The notes below the pieces were generated by a model that ran no database searches, was not told where the DNA came from, and saw only the letters and a list, made by a program, of their open reading frames with translations. A program made the position numbers and the translations under genes. Below are positions 1-9,279 of a stretch of DNA of 64,000 nucleotides, piece by piece. Positions within the stretch are counted from its first letter, which is position 1; the number at the start of each line of letters is the position of its first letter. This stretch comes from Flavobacteriales bacterium (GTDB lineage: Bacteria > Bacteroidota > Bacteroidia > Flavobacteriales_D > Sanyastnellaceae): contig CANIBZ010000007.1 of the NCBI GenBank assembly GCA_947466425.1, positions 1-64,000 on the forward strand, read 5' to 3'.

Positions 1-75
1 GTGATCCCGAAGGGATTCGAACCCCTGGCCGTCTGCTTAGAAGGCAGATGCTCTATCCAACTGAGCTACGAGATC
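1..75 (-). tRNA. tRNA-Arg (anticodon TCT)
   Basis: The reverse complement folds as a cloverleaf. The acceptor arm GATCTCG pairs with CGGGATC, the T-arm contains GGTTCGAATCC, and the anticodon loop CTTCTAA sits on a TCTGC/GCAGA stem, giving anticodon TCT, which reads AGA. The discriminator base is at position 2; any CCA would run off the window edge. Confidence 0.95.
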
Positions 76-85
76 ATTCATCTGT

Positions 86-114
86 AAAAAAAGAAAGACA
101 ACCGAGTTGTCTTT
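86..114 (-). terminator. Intrinsic terminator after tRNA-Pro
   Basis: On the minus strand a perfect 9-bp stem (AAAGACAAC/GTTGTCTTT) with a 3-nt loop is followed by CTTTTTTT. It lies between the two tRNA genes, downstream of tRNA-Pro, so the two may be transcribed separately. Confidence 0.65.
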
Positions 115-120
115 TCTTTG

Positions 121-194
121 TCGGGGTGGCAGGATTCGAACCTACGACCTCCTGCTCCCAAAGCAGGCGCGATACCGGGCTACGCTACACCCCG
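121..194 (-). tRNA. tRNA-Pro (anticodon TGG)
   Basis: The reverse complement has acceptor CGGGGTG pairing with CACCCCG, T-loop GGTTCGAATCC, and an anticodon arm CCTGC-TTTGGGA-GCAGG, giving anticodon TGG, which reads CCA. It lies head-to-tail with tRNA-Arg. No CCA is encoded directly after the discriminator A. Confidence 0.95.
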
Positions 195-276
195 AAATGC
201 TCTTTAGCACCCTAAGGGGGTGCAAATATACAGCTCTTTTTGAATTAACAAGACTTCTTACAAAATCTTTTTTATC

Positions 277-1104
277 CTACTGCGCGAAGATGCTACGTGC
301 ATCAACGTTCGCACTTATCGGATTAATAACCATTGCAGGAATTCCAGCCTCGTTGGTAATGATCTTTTGCTCTGCATCCGTTCCAAAGGCATGAATCAAA
401 CGCTCGCCTGCGAAATTCAAAATACAAATCAAATCAATCTCTGCATACTGAGCATATTTAATAATCTCCTTTACGAATCCTGAACTGCCCTCATCGGTAA
501 TCTTAGTCTTACAAGCAATTCCACGCTCATTGAAATACCCTTCAGCATAACTCATGTTACGCTTCATTTGGTTATTCAAAAACTCATCAGATTCCTTTGG
601 GCATATAATATGAACCTCGGCGTTGTATTTTTCAGCAATATCTCCAGCTATTTTTATTTTCTGTTTGGTCTCTTTATGCAAGTCAAACGGAACCAAAATA
701 CGCTTAATGGCAGCCGTGCGTGTTGTTTGCTCTTGAACAACGATAAACGGAGATTTTGATTCGCTAATAACTCGAAGTGCATGACTACCGGTAACGAATT
801 GAAATCCGCGTAAGCCATGGGTGCCCATAACAACAAGCTCAGCTTTCGTCTCTTCAGTAATCTTAGGTATCTCATCGAGTATGTTTCCGTGTCGTATCAA
901 TGCCTTCGCGGTTACACCACTCGCTAGCTTGGATTTCGCTATTTGTTGGTCAAGTTGAACAACGGCTTGCGTTTCGTCTGCACCTTCTTTCAAAATGTGC
1001 AAAATATGAACTTCAGAATTCAAAGTTTTCGAAATTTCACAGGCATAGTTCACCGCAACATCAGAGGTGCTTGAAAAATCGGAAGGGACAATAATTTTCG
1101 ACAT
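277..1104 (-). CDS. Universal stress protein, two tandem Usp domains
   Basis: A 275-residue protein with two UspA-like domains (about 1-140 and 145-275). The first starts with the usual IIVPSDFS strand and ends with the ATP-binding signature GTHGLRGFQFVTGSHALRV, the G-2x-G-9x-G(S/T) pattern of nucleotide-binding Usp proteins. The second domain begins RILVPFDLH but lacks a clear G-rich loop, so probably only the first binds ATP. It is cytoplasmic, with no signal peptide. A paralog of the same design lies 13 bp upstream, so the two probably form an operon. The family acts in stress and energy-limitation responses; the specific ligand or target cannot be read from the sequence. Confidence 0.9.
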   Translation of the reverse strand: MSKIIVPSDFSSTSDVAVNYACEISKTLNSEVHILHILKEGADETQAVVQLDQQIAKSKLASGVTAKALIRHGNILDEIPKITEETKAELVVMGTHGLRGFQFVTGSHALRVISESKSPFIVVQEQTTRTAAIKRILVPFDLHKETKQKIKIAGDIAEKYNAEVHIICPKESDEFLNNQMKRNMSYAEGYFNERGIACKTKITDEGSSGFVKEIIKYAQYAEIDLICILNFAGERLIHAFGTDAEQKIITNEAGIPAMVINPISANVDARSIFAQ

Positions 1105-1117
1105 AACAATTAATTTT

Positions 1118-1942
1118 TTAGTGCCACATGGGTATGAAATAAACAGAATCGTCTTGCTGATCAGGCGTAATCAACAGCACAGGAATTTGAGCTTCGTTGT
1201 AAATTAAATCTTCCTCCTCTGTGCGAGGGAACAATGTGTACAAATACTCGAACGAAAAATTTACCGCGCAGATTAAATCAGCATCTACTGTTGCCGCATA
1301 AGCCACAACCGATTTAGCAAATGGCTTTTGATCTTTTTCTATGTGCATGCTGAAAGGTATTTCAGCTGCGCTGAAAATCTCCTCAACTTTCGCAATCAAC
1401 TCCTCGTCGATTCCACTTGCTACTTGTTGAGCAATGAAATATACTTCTCCCGAAAACAATTTCGCCATCTCAGCAAAGAAGCTCGCTTCTTCCAATAATT
1501 GCTGACGGAAAGTAACTGGAATGACAATCTTTTTATATCCTTCCGAACGAATAGGTCTTTGCTGAACCACAATAAAAGGAGTGGTTGATTCAGAAACCAC
1601 TTTTAAAGCAAGACTTCCTGTTATACGCTGCATTCCGCGCATACCATGTGTTGGCATAAGCACCAAACCGCAGTGCTGAAGTTTAGCAATTTCATCTACA
1701 GTGGTGGAAAGATCACCCGCTTCAACAATGGTCTTTACAGAGCCTTCGAACGTCCCGCGAATGCGGTCGGCCCACTTGTTCAATTCATTCTGAGCGTGCG
1801 GAATATCGCTCTCATGCTTCACCAAGTGAAGCAACACGATTTCAGAGCTAGCAAGGCGCGCAATAAATTCTGCGTGAAGAATAGCGTTGTAACTATCTTC
1901 CCTTAAATCGAAGGGAATAAGTATGCGATTAATGTTTTTCAT
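1118..1942 (-). CDS. Universal stress protein, two tandem Usp domains (paralog)
   Basis: A 274-residue paralog of the downstream Usp gene. The first domain starts RILIPFDLRED and carries the nucleotide-binding pattern PTHGMRGMQRITGSLALKV. The second domain (from about residue 140, KKIVIPVTF) again lacks that glycine motif. The same two-domain layout in both genes points to tandem duplication of a fused Usp gene. It is the first gene of the pair, with its start about 80 bp from the divergent HD hydrolase gene, so their promoters probably share this interval. The partner or signal is unknown. Confidence 0.9.
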   Translation of the reverse strand: MKNINRILIPFDLREDSYNAILHAEFIARLASSEIVLLHLVKHESDIPHAQNELNKWADRIRGTFEGSVKTIVEAGDLSTTVDEIAKLQHCGLVLMPTHGMRGMQRITGSLALKVVSESTTPFIVVQQRPIRSEGYKKIVIPVTFRQQLLEEASFFAEMAKLFSGEVYFIAQQVASGIDEELIAKVEEIFSAAEIPFSMHIEKDQKPFAKSVVAYAATVDADLICAVNFSFEYLYTLFPRTEEEDLIYNEAQIPVLLITPDQQDDSVYFIPMWH

Positions 1943-2023
1943 ATAAAGTGGTTCAAAAGTAATAAAGAATAAGCATCTTCGTTAGTGAATTGTTTCACGA
2001 AATTAGCATCAACAATTAGCGAC

Positions 2024-2626
2024 ATGACCGAGTTAAGCGCTTTCTATTTACAAAATCTTGAACCCGTGCTGCAGCGCCTAAAAGACGGACTGCATAAGCA
2101 TTACTATTACCACGATGTTCGTCACACACTGGATGTTATTGAACAGTCGCAGGCAATTGGTAAGTTGGAAGGTGTCACCGAGCGCGAGCTAGAGATATTA
2201 AAAATTGCCGCACTTTTTCACGATACCGGATTTTTAAAAGTACGTTCGGGACATGAACAGGCAAGCGTAGACTTTTTTCAATCCATCGGTGGACTTAGCG
2301 CACTAACGTATGAAGATTGCGATACGATTTCCGGATGCATTCGCGCAACACACATGCCGCAGACCCCTTTGAATCACTTGGAACGAATTCTGTGCGATGC
2401 CGATTTAGATTATTTGGGAAGAGAAGATTTCGGTTTAATTGGCGAAAATTTATTTCTCGAAATGTCGGCTTGTGGTGAAATGAGTGATCGCTTTACTTGG
2501 GACAATCTTCAAGTGAAATTTTTAGAAGCACATAAATTTCACACAACATCGAATCAAGTGCGAAGAGATGAAAAGAAAGCAGAGAATCTGAGCGAAGTGC
2601 GTTTGCGCGTTGCGCAAAAAAGTTAG
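2024..2626 (+). CDS. HD-domain phosphohydrolase
   Basis: About 200 residues from the ATG at 2024; the ORF track begins 39 bp earlier at a GTG, which I consider less likely. The metal-binding HD pattern is visible: YHDVRHTLDVIE supplies the first His, AALFHDTGF the His-Asp pair, and CDADLDYLG a later Asp. This is the layout of small HD hydrolases acting on phosphoesters or nucleotides. The substrate is not identifiable. The 3' end overlaps the end of the convergent cyclase gene by 4 bp. Confidence 0.8.
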   Translation: MTELSAFYLQNLEPVLQRLKDGLHKHYYYHDVRHTLDVIEQSQAIGKLEGVTERELEILKIAALFHDTGFLKVRSGHEQASVDFFQSIGGLSALTYEDCDTISGCIRATHMPQTPLNHLERILCDADLDYLGREDFGLIGENLFLEMSACGEMSDRFTWDNLQVKFLEAHKFHTTSNQVRRDEKKAENLSEVRLRVAQKS

Positions 2627-3642
2627 TTAGTTTTTTCGACCAGGAATAACTCCATTTCACCTTTTCCCTTCAACATCACATTTCCTTTCGATTCGTATTG
2701 AAATCCGTTTGCAATAAGCGATTTTGTTGCGTGCGTAACTGTCACCTTCATAGGTGTTCCGTTGCTTTCAACACGCGCAGCTATGTTAACACTGTCGCCA
2801 AGAATGTCGTAAATGAATCGCGATTTTCCAACAATACCCGCAATGACTTCACCGCTGTGAACGCCAATTCTGCAAGTCCACGCTTGCTTCGAAATTTCAT
2901 TTCTCTTTTCTAGATATTCAATGAATTCGTGTGCAATGGTAACCATTTCTTTCGCGTGGTCTAAACTGTCAGAACCTATGCCTGTTGTAGCCATATACGC
3001 ATCGCCAATGGTCTTAATGCGCATGCCGTTATTTCTCGAACAAATCTCATCGAACTCACTGAAGATTTCAGAAAGTTCTTCAATTAAGAATTCTGGAGTG
3101 AGGGTAGAAGTGATGGTGGTAAAGCCAACAAAATCGCAAAAGAGAATACTCACATTTTTATGAATCTCAGGTGTGTGCTTTCCTTTTAGTATAAGATCAG
3201 AAATGACCCTTTCTGGAAGTAAAATGCGTAAAAGCGATTCTGATTTTCTTCGCTCTGCTTGAAGTGCAATGTGCGTGCTTATGCGCGCCATTACAATATC
3301 TGGATTGAAGGGCTTAATAATAAAGTCGGCACCACCCACTTTGAAACCGCGTGTCTCATCGGCAACTTCATTCAGTGCGGTTAAAAAGATGACAGGGATT
3401 TTCTGAGTAAGCGGATTGCTCTTCAGTTTTTCACATGCGGTGAAACCGTCCATCTCGGGCATAACAATATCTAAGAGAATAAGATCGGGCTGCTGCTCTT
3501 GTTGCGCAATTTCTAATGCTTTTTCACCGCTCTTCGCAATCTTCACTCGGTAGTGATCTTTCAACAAGGCAGAGAGTACCTGAAGGTTTTCTACCGAATC
3601 ATCTACGGCTAAGATTAAAGGTTTTTGTTCTACGTTTTCCAC
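2623..3642 (-). CDS. Response regulator fused to class III nucleotidyl cyclase
   Basis: A 339-residue protein. Residues 8-125 are a receiver domain with acidic pair D14/D15, phospho-acceptor D58 (LLLDIVMPEMDG), T88 and K110. Residues 160-300 are a class III cyclase catalytic domain: metal-binding D170 (FCDFVGFT) and D214 (KTIGDAYMA), base-selecting K210 and D279, and transition-state N286/R290 (VNIAARVE). The Lys/Asp pair is the adenylate- rather than guanylate-specific set, so cAMP is the predicted product. It lies 17 bp downstream of a hybrid histidine kinase in the same direction, so phosphorylation by that kinase is a natural inference. Confidence 0.92.
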   Translation of the reverse strand: MENVEQKPLILAVDDSVENLQVLSALLKDHYRVKIAKSGEKALEIAQQEQQPDLILLDIVMPEMDGFTACEKLKSNPLTQKIPVIFLTALNEVADETRGFKVGGADFIIKPFNPDIVMARISTHIALQAERRKSESLLRILLPERVISDLILKGKHTPEIHKNVSILFCDFVGFTTITSTLTPEFLIEELSEIFSEFDEICSRNNGMRIKTIGDAYMATTGIGSDSLDHAKEMVTIAHEFIEYLEKRNEISKQAWTCRIGVHSGEVIAGIVGKSRFIYDILGDSVNIAARVESNGTPMKVTVTHATKSLIANGFQYESKGNVMLKGKGEMELFLVEKTN

Positions 3643-3659
3643 TTAAAAAGTTCGTTTGA

Positions 3660-6209
3660 TTATTTCTTCAAAATTTCTAAAGCTGCATCGAATTCAAATT
3701 CGTTCAGCGCTTTTTGTATGCCTGTTAATTTCGATTTCATTTCTTCACTTAACGTGAATTTTGCAATCATCTCTTCACACAGTTCGCCCGCTTGCATGTC
3801 GTTGTCTTCAATGGCTTTCGCTAGCGCAGCAAGTCGTTCGTTCAATTCATTATCTGAAACTTCTGTTGTAGCTGCCGCAATTTTAACGTTTGCTCGAAGG
3901 AATTTCTCAATGATTGGAAGTTGTTTTTCAAGCTTGGTGAAAACAGCAATGGTCTTTTGCAAATGCGTGCTATTGAGCGTTGGATTAGCTTCTTGCGAAA
4001 CGGTTTTCAATTCGCTTGAAACGGGGTGAGCCAATTCGTAAAGTTCTGTAATTCCTATGTTTCCAGCTACTCCAGCAATGGTGTGTAACAATGCAGCCAG
4101 TTCGGGAACATTCTTTTCCACTACAAGTTTTTGTGCCTTCGCAGTTACGCCGGTGTAATTGTCTACGAATGTTTTCAATAATTTGAAATACAAATCTTGT
4201 TTACCCGCTACTCGTTTCAATCCGTTCACCACATCTACGCCTTCAATTTGGAATGGAGCATCACCATCGGCTGTTGCGTTTTTCTCTGCAAAATCAGCTA
4301 CAGAATTTGCAGTGGCTTCGCCTTTGATGTATTTGATTAAGGCGTTGTAGAGAATGTGAGGATCAATAGGCTTTGTAATGTGATCGTTCATTCCGGCCGA
4401 TAAACTTTTTTCGCGTTCGCCTTTCATGGCGTGCGCCGTCATGGCAAGAATAGGCAACGATTTGAATCTATCATCTTGACGAATATTTCTTGTTGCGGTA
4501 AGTCCGTCCATCTCTGGCATCTGAATGTCCATGAGAACACAGTCGTACGTGTTCTCTTTCACTTTGTCCCAACCTTCTCTTCCGTTGCGCGCAAAGTCAG
4601 GTTCAATACCTACATCGCGCAAGAGCTCAATCGCAAGTTCAAGGTTAATGTCGTTGTCTTCAACCAACAATACCTTCGAATCTTTTAACGCAGCGCGGTA
4701 GTTTTCAATAACATCAATATCCTTCGATTTGTCGAGCACACGTTTTTCACCCAAGTGCAAAATGCTGTTGATGGTGTCGTATAAAATGGACGGGTTTATT
4801 GGCTTCAATAAATATCCGTCGATGAGTTTTTCTTTCGCAGCTTGACGAACAGTGTCTACGCCAAAAGCTGTAACCATTAGAACCGAAGGAACAGGATGAC
4901 CATCTTTTTTGCGAAGTTCTGCAACCAACTGTAATCCATCCATACCTGGCATGCGCCAATCGACTACCAAAAGGGAAATCGGTCTCTTTGCAGCGTTTTC
5001 TTTTTCAAAAATTTCAATGGCTTCTTTTGCATTGTCGGTCATCATAACTTCAAATCCGAATGAAGTGAGCATCTCTTCCAAAACAATTCGAGCACTGTCA
5101 GAATCATCTACCAGAAGCGCGCGCATTCCGTTAATGGAATCAACTTTGGTTATGCTGTTGGCTTCTTCATTTGACAAGGAGAAAAACGCATTGAATGAAA
5201 ATTCAGAACCAACACCATCCTCGCTTGTAACGGTTAATTCACCGTCCATCATCTCCACTATTTTCTTGCATATAGCAAGACCTAATCCGGTCCCTCCGAA
5301 TTTTCTTGTTGTAGATAAATCGGCTTGTTGAAACGGCTGGAAGAGTTTATTTACTTGCTCATCTGTCATTCCAATTCCGCTGTCTTTCACTGCGAAGCGA
5401 ATAATTATACCGTAAGGAAGTTTCGTTACCATTTTGGCAAACAAATGCACTTCTCCTTCTTCGGTGAACTTCGCGGCGTTGTCTGTTAGATTCAATAACA
5501 CTTGACGTAAGCGAACAGAGTCTCCGAGAATAACCGGAGGAATATTCGGGTCAATGTGCGTAACCAATTCAACATTGTTTTTCTTTTGAAGCTTAACGTT
5601 CACAGCATCTGCAACATCAGAAACCAGTTCTTCCAAATACAAATGCGTGCTTTCGAGAGTAAGCTTTCCAGCTTCAATTTTTGAAAAGTCAAGAATATCA
5701 TCAATGATGCGCAAAAGATTTTTCGCAGAGGTTTCTAACTTCTGAACATAGTCTGCTTGCTTTTCGGTGAGCTCGGTTTTCTTCAACAAATAATTCATAC
5801 CAATGATAGCGTTCATTGGGGTTCGAATTTCGTGAGACATGTTCGCTAAGAATTCGCTTTTAGATGCGTTTGCAGTATCTGCTATTTCGCGCAAAGAAAC
5901 CATTTGGTCGTAACGAACATTTAACTCGCTATTTGTTTTCCGAACATGATCCATTTGCTGTCCAGCGAAAGAGGCAACAACAGCAAGAACTATGGGTGCT
6001 ATATCTATAATCCACAGCATAGGTGTGCTGGCTTGACAAGCCAGTAATTCCGAACAATTGAATCCCATATTCTTAACGTAGCATTCTACGAATGTTCCAA
6101 TAATGGGAAACATTAAACCAAAAAGTCCTCCATACATCGCATACATTTTCTGCTCTGTGTTGAGGACTTTTCTAAGTGAAGAAATAGGTTGAATAGGTTT
6201 AGCTTCCAT
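3660..6209 (-). CDS. Hybrid sensor histidine kinase (HisKA-HATPase-REC-REC-HPt)
   Basis: An 849-residue protein. Two hydrophobic segments at about 25-45 and 65-85 anchor it, with a short loop between them, so there is no large periplasmic sensor domain. Next come HisKA with phospho-His H126 (MSHEIRTPMNAIIG), HATPase with the N box (LLNLTDNAAKFT), G1 (KDSGIGM) and G2 (GGTGLGLAI), receiver 1 with D417 (VVDWRMPGMDG), receiver 2 with D561 (LMDIQMPEMDG), and a C-terminal HPt domain with H709 (LLHTIAGVAGNIG). All phosphorelay residues are present. It is cotranscribed with the receiver-cyclase downstream, which fits an output through cAMP. Confidence 0.93.
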   Translation of the reverse strand: MEAKPIQPISSLRKVLNTEQKMYAMYGGLFGLMFPIIGTFVECYVKNMGFNCSELLACQASTPMLWIIDIAPIVLAVVASFAGQQMDHVRKTNSELNVRYDQMVSLREIADTANASKSEFLANMSHEIRTPMNAIIGMNYLLKKTELTEKQADYVQKLETSAKNLLRIIDDILDFSKIEAGKLTLESTHLYLEELVSDVADAVNVKLQKKNNVELVTHIDPNIPPVILGDSVRLRQVLLNLTDNAAKFTEEGEVHLFAKMVTKLPYGIIIRFAVKDSGIGMTDEQVNKLFQPFQQADLSTTRKFGGTGLGLAICKKIVEMMDGELTVTSEDGVGSEFSFNAFFSLSNEEANSITKVDSINGMRALLVDDSDSARIVLEEMLTSFGFEVMMTDNAKEAIEIFEKENAAKRPISLLVVDWRMPGMDGLQLVAELRKKDGHPVPSVLMVTAFGVDTVRQAAKEKLIDGYLLKPINPSILYDTINSILHLGEKRVLDKSKDIDVIENYRAALKDSKVLLVEDNDINLELAIELLRDVGIEPDFARNGREGWDKVKENTYDCVLMDIQMPEMDGLTATRNIRQDDRFKSLPILAMTAHAMKGEREKSLSAGMNDHITKPIDPHILYNALIKYIKGEATANSVADFAEKNATADGDAPFQIEGVDVVNGLKRVAGKQDLYFKLLKTFVDNYTGVTAKAQKLVVEKNVPELAALLHTIAGVAGNIGITELYELAHPVSSELKTVSQEANPTLNSTHLQKTIAVFTKLEKQLPIIEKFLRANVKIAAATTEVSDNELNERLAALAKAIEDNDMQAGELCEEMIAKFTLSEEMKSKLTGIQKALNEFEFDAALEILKK

Positions 6210-6242
6210 GGTGCACGAATTTACTTTAAAAATCGTGCACCA
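6209..6242. repeat. 10-bp inverted repeat overlapping the kinase start codon
   Basis: TGGTGCACGA and its exact reverse complement TCGTGCACCA are separated by 14 bp. The left arm touches the ATG of the histidine kinase and the right arm ends 6 bp from the clpB stop. There is no T-run after the stem on either strand, so it does not look like a classic terminator. It could be an operator or an mRNA stem at the kinase start. Confidence 0.7.
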
Positions 6243-6248
6243 CAGACC

Positions 6249-8870
6249 TTATGCTTCCTCTATTTTTTCACCTTCTATTTCTTTTCGGAAGACAAGTGTT
6301 CCTTCGAACATATCGAGCACTACGGGGGCAGTTTTATCTATAGTTCCGGCAAGTAAGTGTTTCGAAAGAATATTCAACACGTCTTTCTGTAACACACGCT
6401 TAACAGGGCGCGCGCCAAATTGCGGATCGTATCCTTTTTCGCTGAGCCATTCCAGTGCTTCAGGAGAAACCTTCAAGACAATGTCATTCTTGCGAAGACG
6501 TTGCGCTAAAATGTGCAATTGAATGGTTACAATCTCGCGCACTTCTTTTCGCAGTAACGGAGGGAACATGATCACTTCGTCTATGCGATTTAAGAATTCA
6601 GGTCGAAGTGACTTCTTCACCACTTCCATTACTTCTTCTTTCGTTTTTTCGAAGAGTGAAATCAAGTTGGTTTTATCGTCAACGTGATTGTAGTTTTCTT
6701 GAATAATGTGCGAACCAATGTTGCTGGTCATAATCACAATCGTATTCTTGAAATTCGCAACGCGACCTTTGTTGTCGGTTAACCTTCCGTCATCTAAAAC
6801 TTGAAGTAATATATTGAATACATCGGGATGTGCTTTTTCTATCTCGTCGAGCAACACAACAGAGTATGGTTTTCTTCGAACGGCTTCGGTCAATTGTCCG
6901 CCTTCATCGTATCCAACATAGCCCGGAGGCGCTCCTACCAAGCGAGACACACTGTGCTTCTCTTGAAACTCGCTCATGTCTATGCGTGTCATGGCGTTCT
7001 CATCATTGAACAAATATTCGCTCAATGCTTTCGCTAATTCAGTTTTTCCAACTCCCGTTGTTCCCAAGAAAATGAACGATCCAATCGGACGCTTCTCATC
7101 GCTCAACCCAGATCTGTTTCTGCGTACTGCATCGCTCACTGCGGCAATGGCTTCTTGTTGTCCAACGACGCGCTTGTGCAATTCCTCTTCCATGCGCAAT
7201 AATTTTTCGCGCTCGCTTTCCATCATGCGCGAAACAGGAATGCCTGTCCAAGCCGCAACCACATCCGCAATTTCTTCCGGATCAACTTCTTCTTTAACCA
7301 TCTTGGTGTTGGTTTGAAGTTTTTGAAGTTCTTCGCGATCGACTTCAATCGCTTGTTCTTTATCGCGAATTTTTCCATAACGAATTTCAGCAACCAACCC
7401 GAAGTTTCCTTCGCGCTCGGCTTGTTCTGCCTGAACCTTGAAATGTTCAATGTCTTTCTTCGCTTGCTGAATGCGCTCTACAACATCTTTCTCTGCTTTC
7501 CACTGTCCGTACAATCCGTTGCGCTCTTCTTGAAGATTTGCGATTTCTTCGCCAATTTCATTCAAACGCGTAACATTGTTTTCGCGCTTGATGGCTTCTC
7601 GTTCAATTTCAAGTTGAAGAATTTTGCGTTCGATTTCATCGAGCTCAACTGGTTTGGAATTTATTTCCATACGCAACCGCGAAGCGGCTTCGTCAATTAA
7701 ATCAATGGCCTTGTCTGGAAGGAAACGGTCACTGATGTAGCGGATTGAAAAATCCACTGCCGCAATAATGGCATCGTCTTTTATCTGCACCTTGTGATGC
7801 GATTCGTATTTTTCTTTCAATCCGCGAAGAATAGAAATCGCATCTTCTCGGCTTGGTTCGTTCACCATGACTTGCTGAAAGCGACGCTCAAGGGCCTTGT
7901 CTTTTTCAATGTACTTCTGATATTCATTGAGCGTAGTTGCGCCAATTGCTCGCAGTTCTCCGCGAGCTAAAGCAGGCTTCAAAATGTTCGCCGCATCCAT
8001 GGCACCTTCGCCACCGCCTGCGCCAACGAGCGTATGAATTTCATCGATGAAAAGAATCAATTGGCCATCGCTTTCTTGCACTTCCTTCACCACCGATTTC
8101 AATCGTTCTTCAAATTCGCCTTTGTATTTCGCACCGGCTACAAGCGCACTCATGTCTAGGCTATAGACGGTTTTGTCTATCAGGTTTTCAGGCACGTCTT
8201 TGTTAATGATTCGGTGCGCAATGCCTTCAGCAATGGCTGTTTTTCCAACGCCAGGTTCACCAATTAAAATCGGATTGTTTTTCGTTCTGCGTGAAAGAAT
8301 TTGAAGCACGCGACGAATTTCTTCATCGCGACCTATCACAGGATCGAGCTTTCCGTCTTGCGCGAGCTTGTTTAGATTCTTCGCGTATTTTTCCAATGAC
8401 TGAAACGTTTGTTCTTGTGTGGAAGACGTTGCACGTTGTCCTTTGCGCATGTCGAGCAGCAATGCCTTCAAGTCTTTGCTGTTTACCCCGCGGTCTTTCA
8501 GCAATTGAGCAGAAGCATCTTTCGTATCCATCATTCCCAATAGCAGATGCTCTACTGTAACGAAATCGTCTTTCATGCTTCGCGCTTCGGCGCTTGCACG
8601 CTGAAGCATGTCGGTTGCATTTCGACTTAAATTAATTTCACCACCGGTAACCTTCGGAAGTTTATTCAACTCAAGTTGAACTGAATTGCTAACGGCTTCA
8701 AGAGTGGTGTTGAATTTTTTCAATATAAATGGAAGAATGCGATCGTCTTCTTCGAGTATACCTTTCAAAAGATGTAATCCCTCTATGCTGCCATGACCCA
8801 TGCTCATTGCAATTTGCTGAGCACGTTGCACACTCTGTTGTGCTTTAAGTGTGAATTGTTCGAAGTTCAT
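6249..8870 (-). CDS. clpB: ClpB protein disaggregase
   Basis: An 873-residue hexameric AAA+ disaggregase that extracts and refolds proteins from aggregates together with DnaK. The order is the Clp N domain (1-145, two repeats), NBD1 with Walker [14 protein letters not shown] and Walker [10 protein letters not shown], the coiled-coil middle domain (about 410-530, rich in E/K/Q) that marks ClpB rather than ClpA or ClpC, then NBD2 with [12 protein letters not shown] and [13 protein letters not shown]. Length is normal. The preceding intergenic region carries an inverted repeat and a long tandem array. The next gene downstream is the hybrid kinase, 39 bp away. Confidence 0.98.
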   Translation of the reverse strand: MNFEQFTLKAQQSVQRAQQIAMSMGHGSIEGLHLLKGILEEDDRILPFILKKFNTTLEAVSNSVQLELNKLPKVTGGEINLSRNATDMLQRASAEARSMKDDFVTVEHLLLGMMDTKDASAQLLKDRGVNSKDLKALLLDMRKGQRATSSTQEQTFQSLEKYAKNLNKLAQDGKLDPVIGRDEEIRRVLQILSRRTKNNPILIGEPGVGKTAIAEGIAHRIINKDVPENLIDKTVYSLDMSALVAGAKYKGEFEERLKSVVKEVQESDGQLILFIDEIHTLVGAGGGEGAMDAANILKPALARGELRAIGATTLNEYQKYIEKDKALERRFQQVMVNEPSREDAISILRGLKEKYESHHKVQIKDDAIIAAVDFSIRYISDRFLPDKAIDLIDEAASRLRMEINSKPVELDEIERKILQLEIEREAIKRENNVTRLNEIGEEIANLQEERNGLYGQWKAEKDVVERIQQAKKDIEHFKVQAEQAEREGNFGLVAEIRYGKIRDKEQAIEVDREELQKLQTNTKMVKEEVDPEEIADVVAAWTGIPVSRMMESEREKLLRMEEELHKRVVGQQEAIAAVSDAVRRNRSGLSDEKRPIGSFIFLGTTGVGKTELAKALSEYLFNDENAMTRIDMSEFQEKHSVSRLVGAPPGYVGYDEGGQLTEAVRRKPYSVVLLDEIEKAHPDVFNILLQVLDDGRLTDNKGRVANFKNTIVIMTSNIGSHIIQENYNHVDDKTNLISLFEKTKEEVMEVVKKSLRPEFLNRIDEVIMFPPLLRKEVREIVTIQLHILAQRLRKNDIVLKVSPEALEWLSEKGYDPQFGARPVKRVLQKDVLNILSKHLLAGTIDKTAPVVLDMFEGTLVFRKEIEGEKIEEA

Positions 8871-8926
8871 TTGTCTAAAATTAAATTATTTGTTGCGTTG
8901 CCTTCAATAGCCTCGCCGAGGAGCAA

Positions 8927-8947
8927 ATTCGGAAATATTTTCCGAAT
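8927..8947. promoter_or_regulatory. 9-bp inverted repeat upstream of clpB
   Basis: ATTCGGAAA and TTTCCGAAT are perfect reverse complements around a 3-bp centre (TAT), 57-77 bp upstream of the clpB ATG. The position suits an operator for a dimeric regulator, but it matches no heat-shock element that I recognise. Confidence 0.45.
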
Positions 8948-9022
8948 GAATACTGATTGAAGTGTCTAAAAGACAGATTGCTCTTGAGTTTCACGACGAA
9001 AAGTCTTGATTTAAATCATTTA

Positions 9023-9274
9023 GATGCTTTGCAAGATGTTACACAAGATGTTACACAAGATGTTACACAAGATGTTACACAAGATGTTACACAAGATGTT
9101 ACACAAGATGTTACACAAGATGCTTCGCAAGATGCTTCACAAGATGCTTCGCAAGATGCTTTGCGAGATGCTTTGCGAGATGTTTCACAAGGTTCTGCGA
9201 AAGATTCTTCGAAAGGTCCTACGGAAGTTCTTGCGCAGCATCTTCGGGACGACCTTGCACAGCATCTTTATTTA
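9023..9274. repeat. Degenerate 12-bp tandem array between clpB and crcB
   Basis: About 21 consecutive 12-bp units fill the clpB-crcB intergenic region. Seven exact copies of GATGTTACACAA (9035-9118) are followed by GATGCTTCGCAA-type units and then by increasingly divergent ones such as GATTCTTCGAAA and GGTCCTACGGAA. Many units keep a small inverted repeat around a TTC, TAC or TGC centre (GT-TAC-AC, GC-TTC-GC, TTC-TTC-GAA, TCC-TAC-GGA), so pairing is often retained while sequence changes. The array stops 5 bp before the crcB stop codon. Length variation between strains is expected for perfect 12-mers. Confidence 0.93.
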
Positions 9275-9279
9275 CAAGT

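Noticed and set aside
1985-2023. Upstream GTG start for the HD hydrolase
   Set aside because: It adds 13 residues with no domain content; the ATG at 2024 is preferred.
9023-9274. CRISPR array
   Set aside because: Units are contiguous 12-mers without unique spacers, and no cas genes are nearby.
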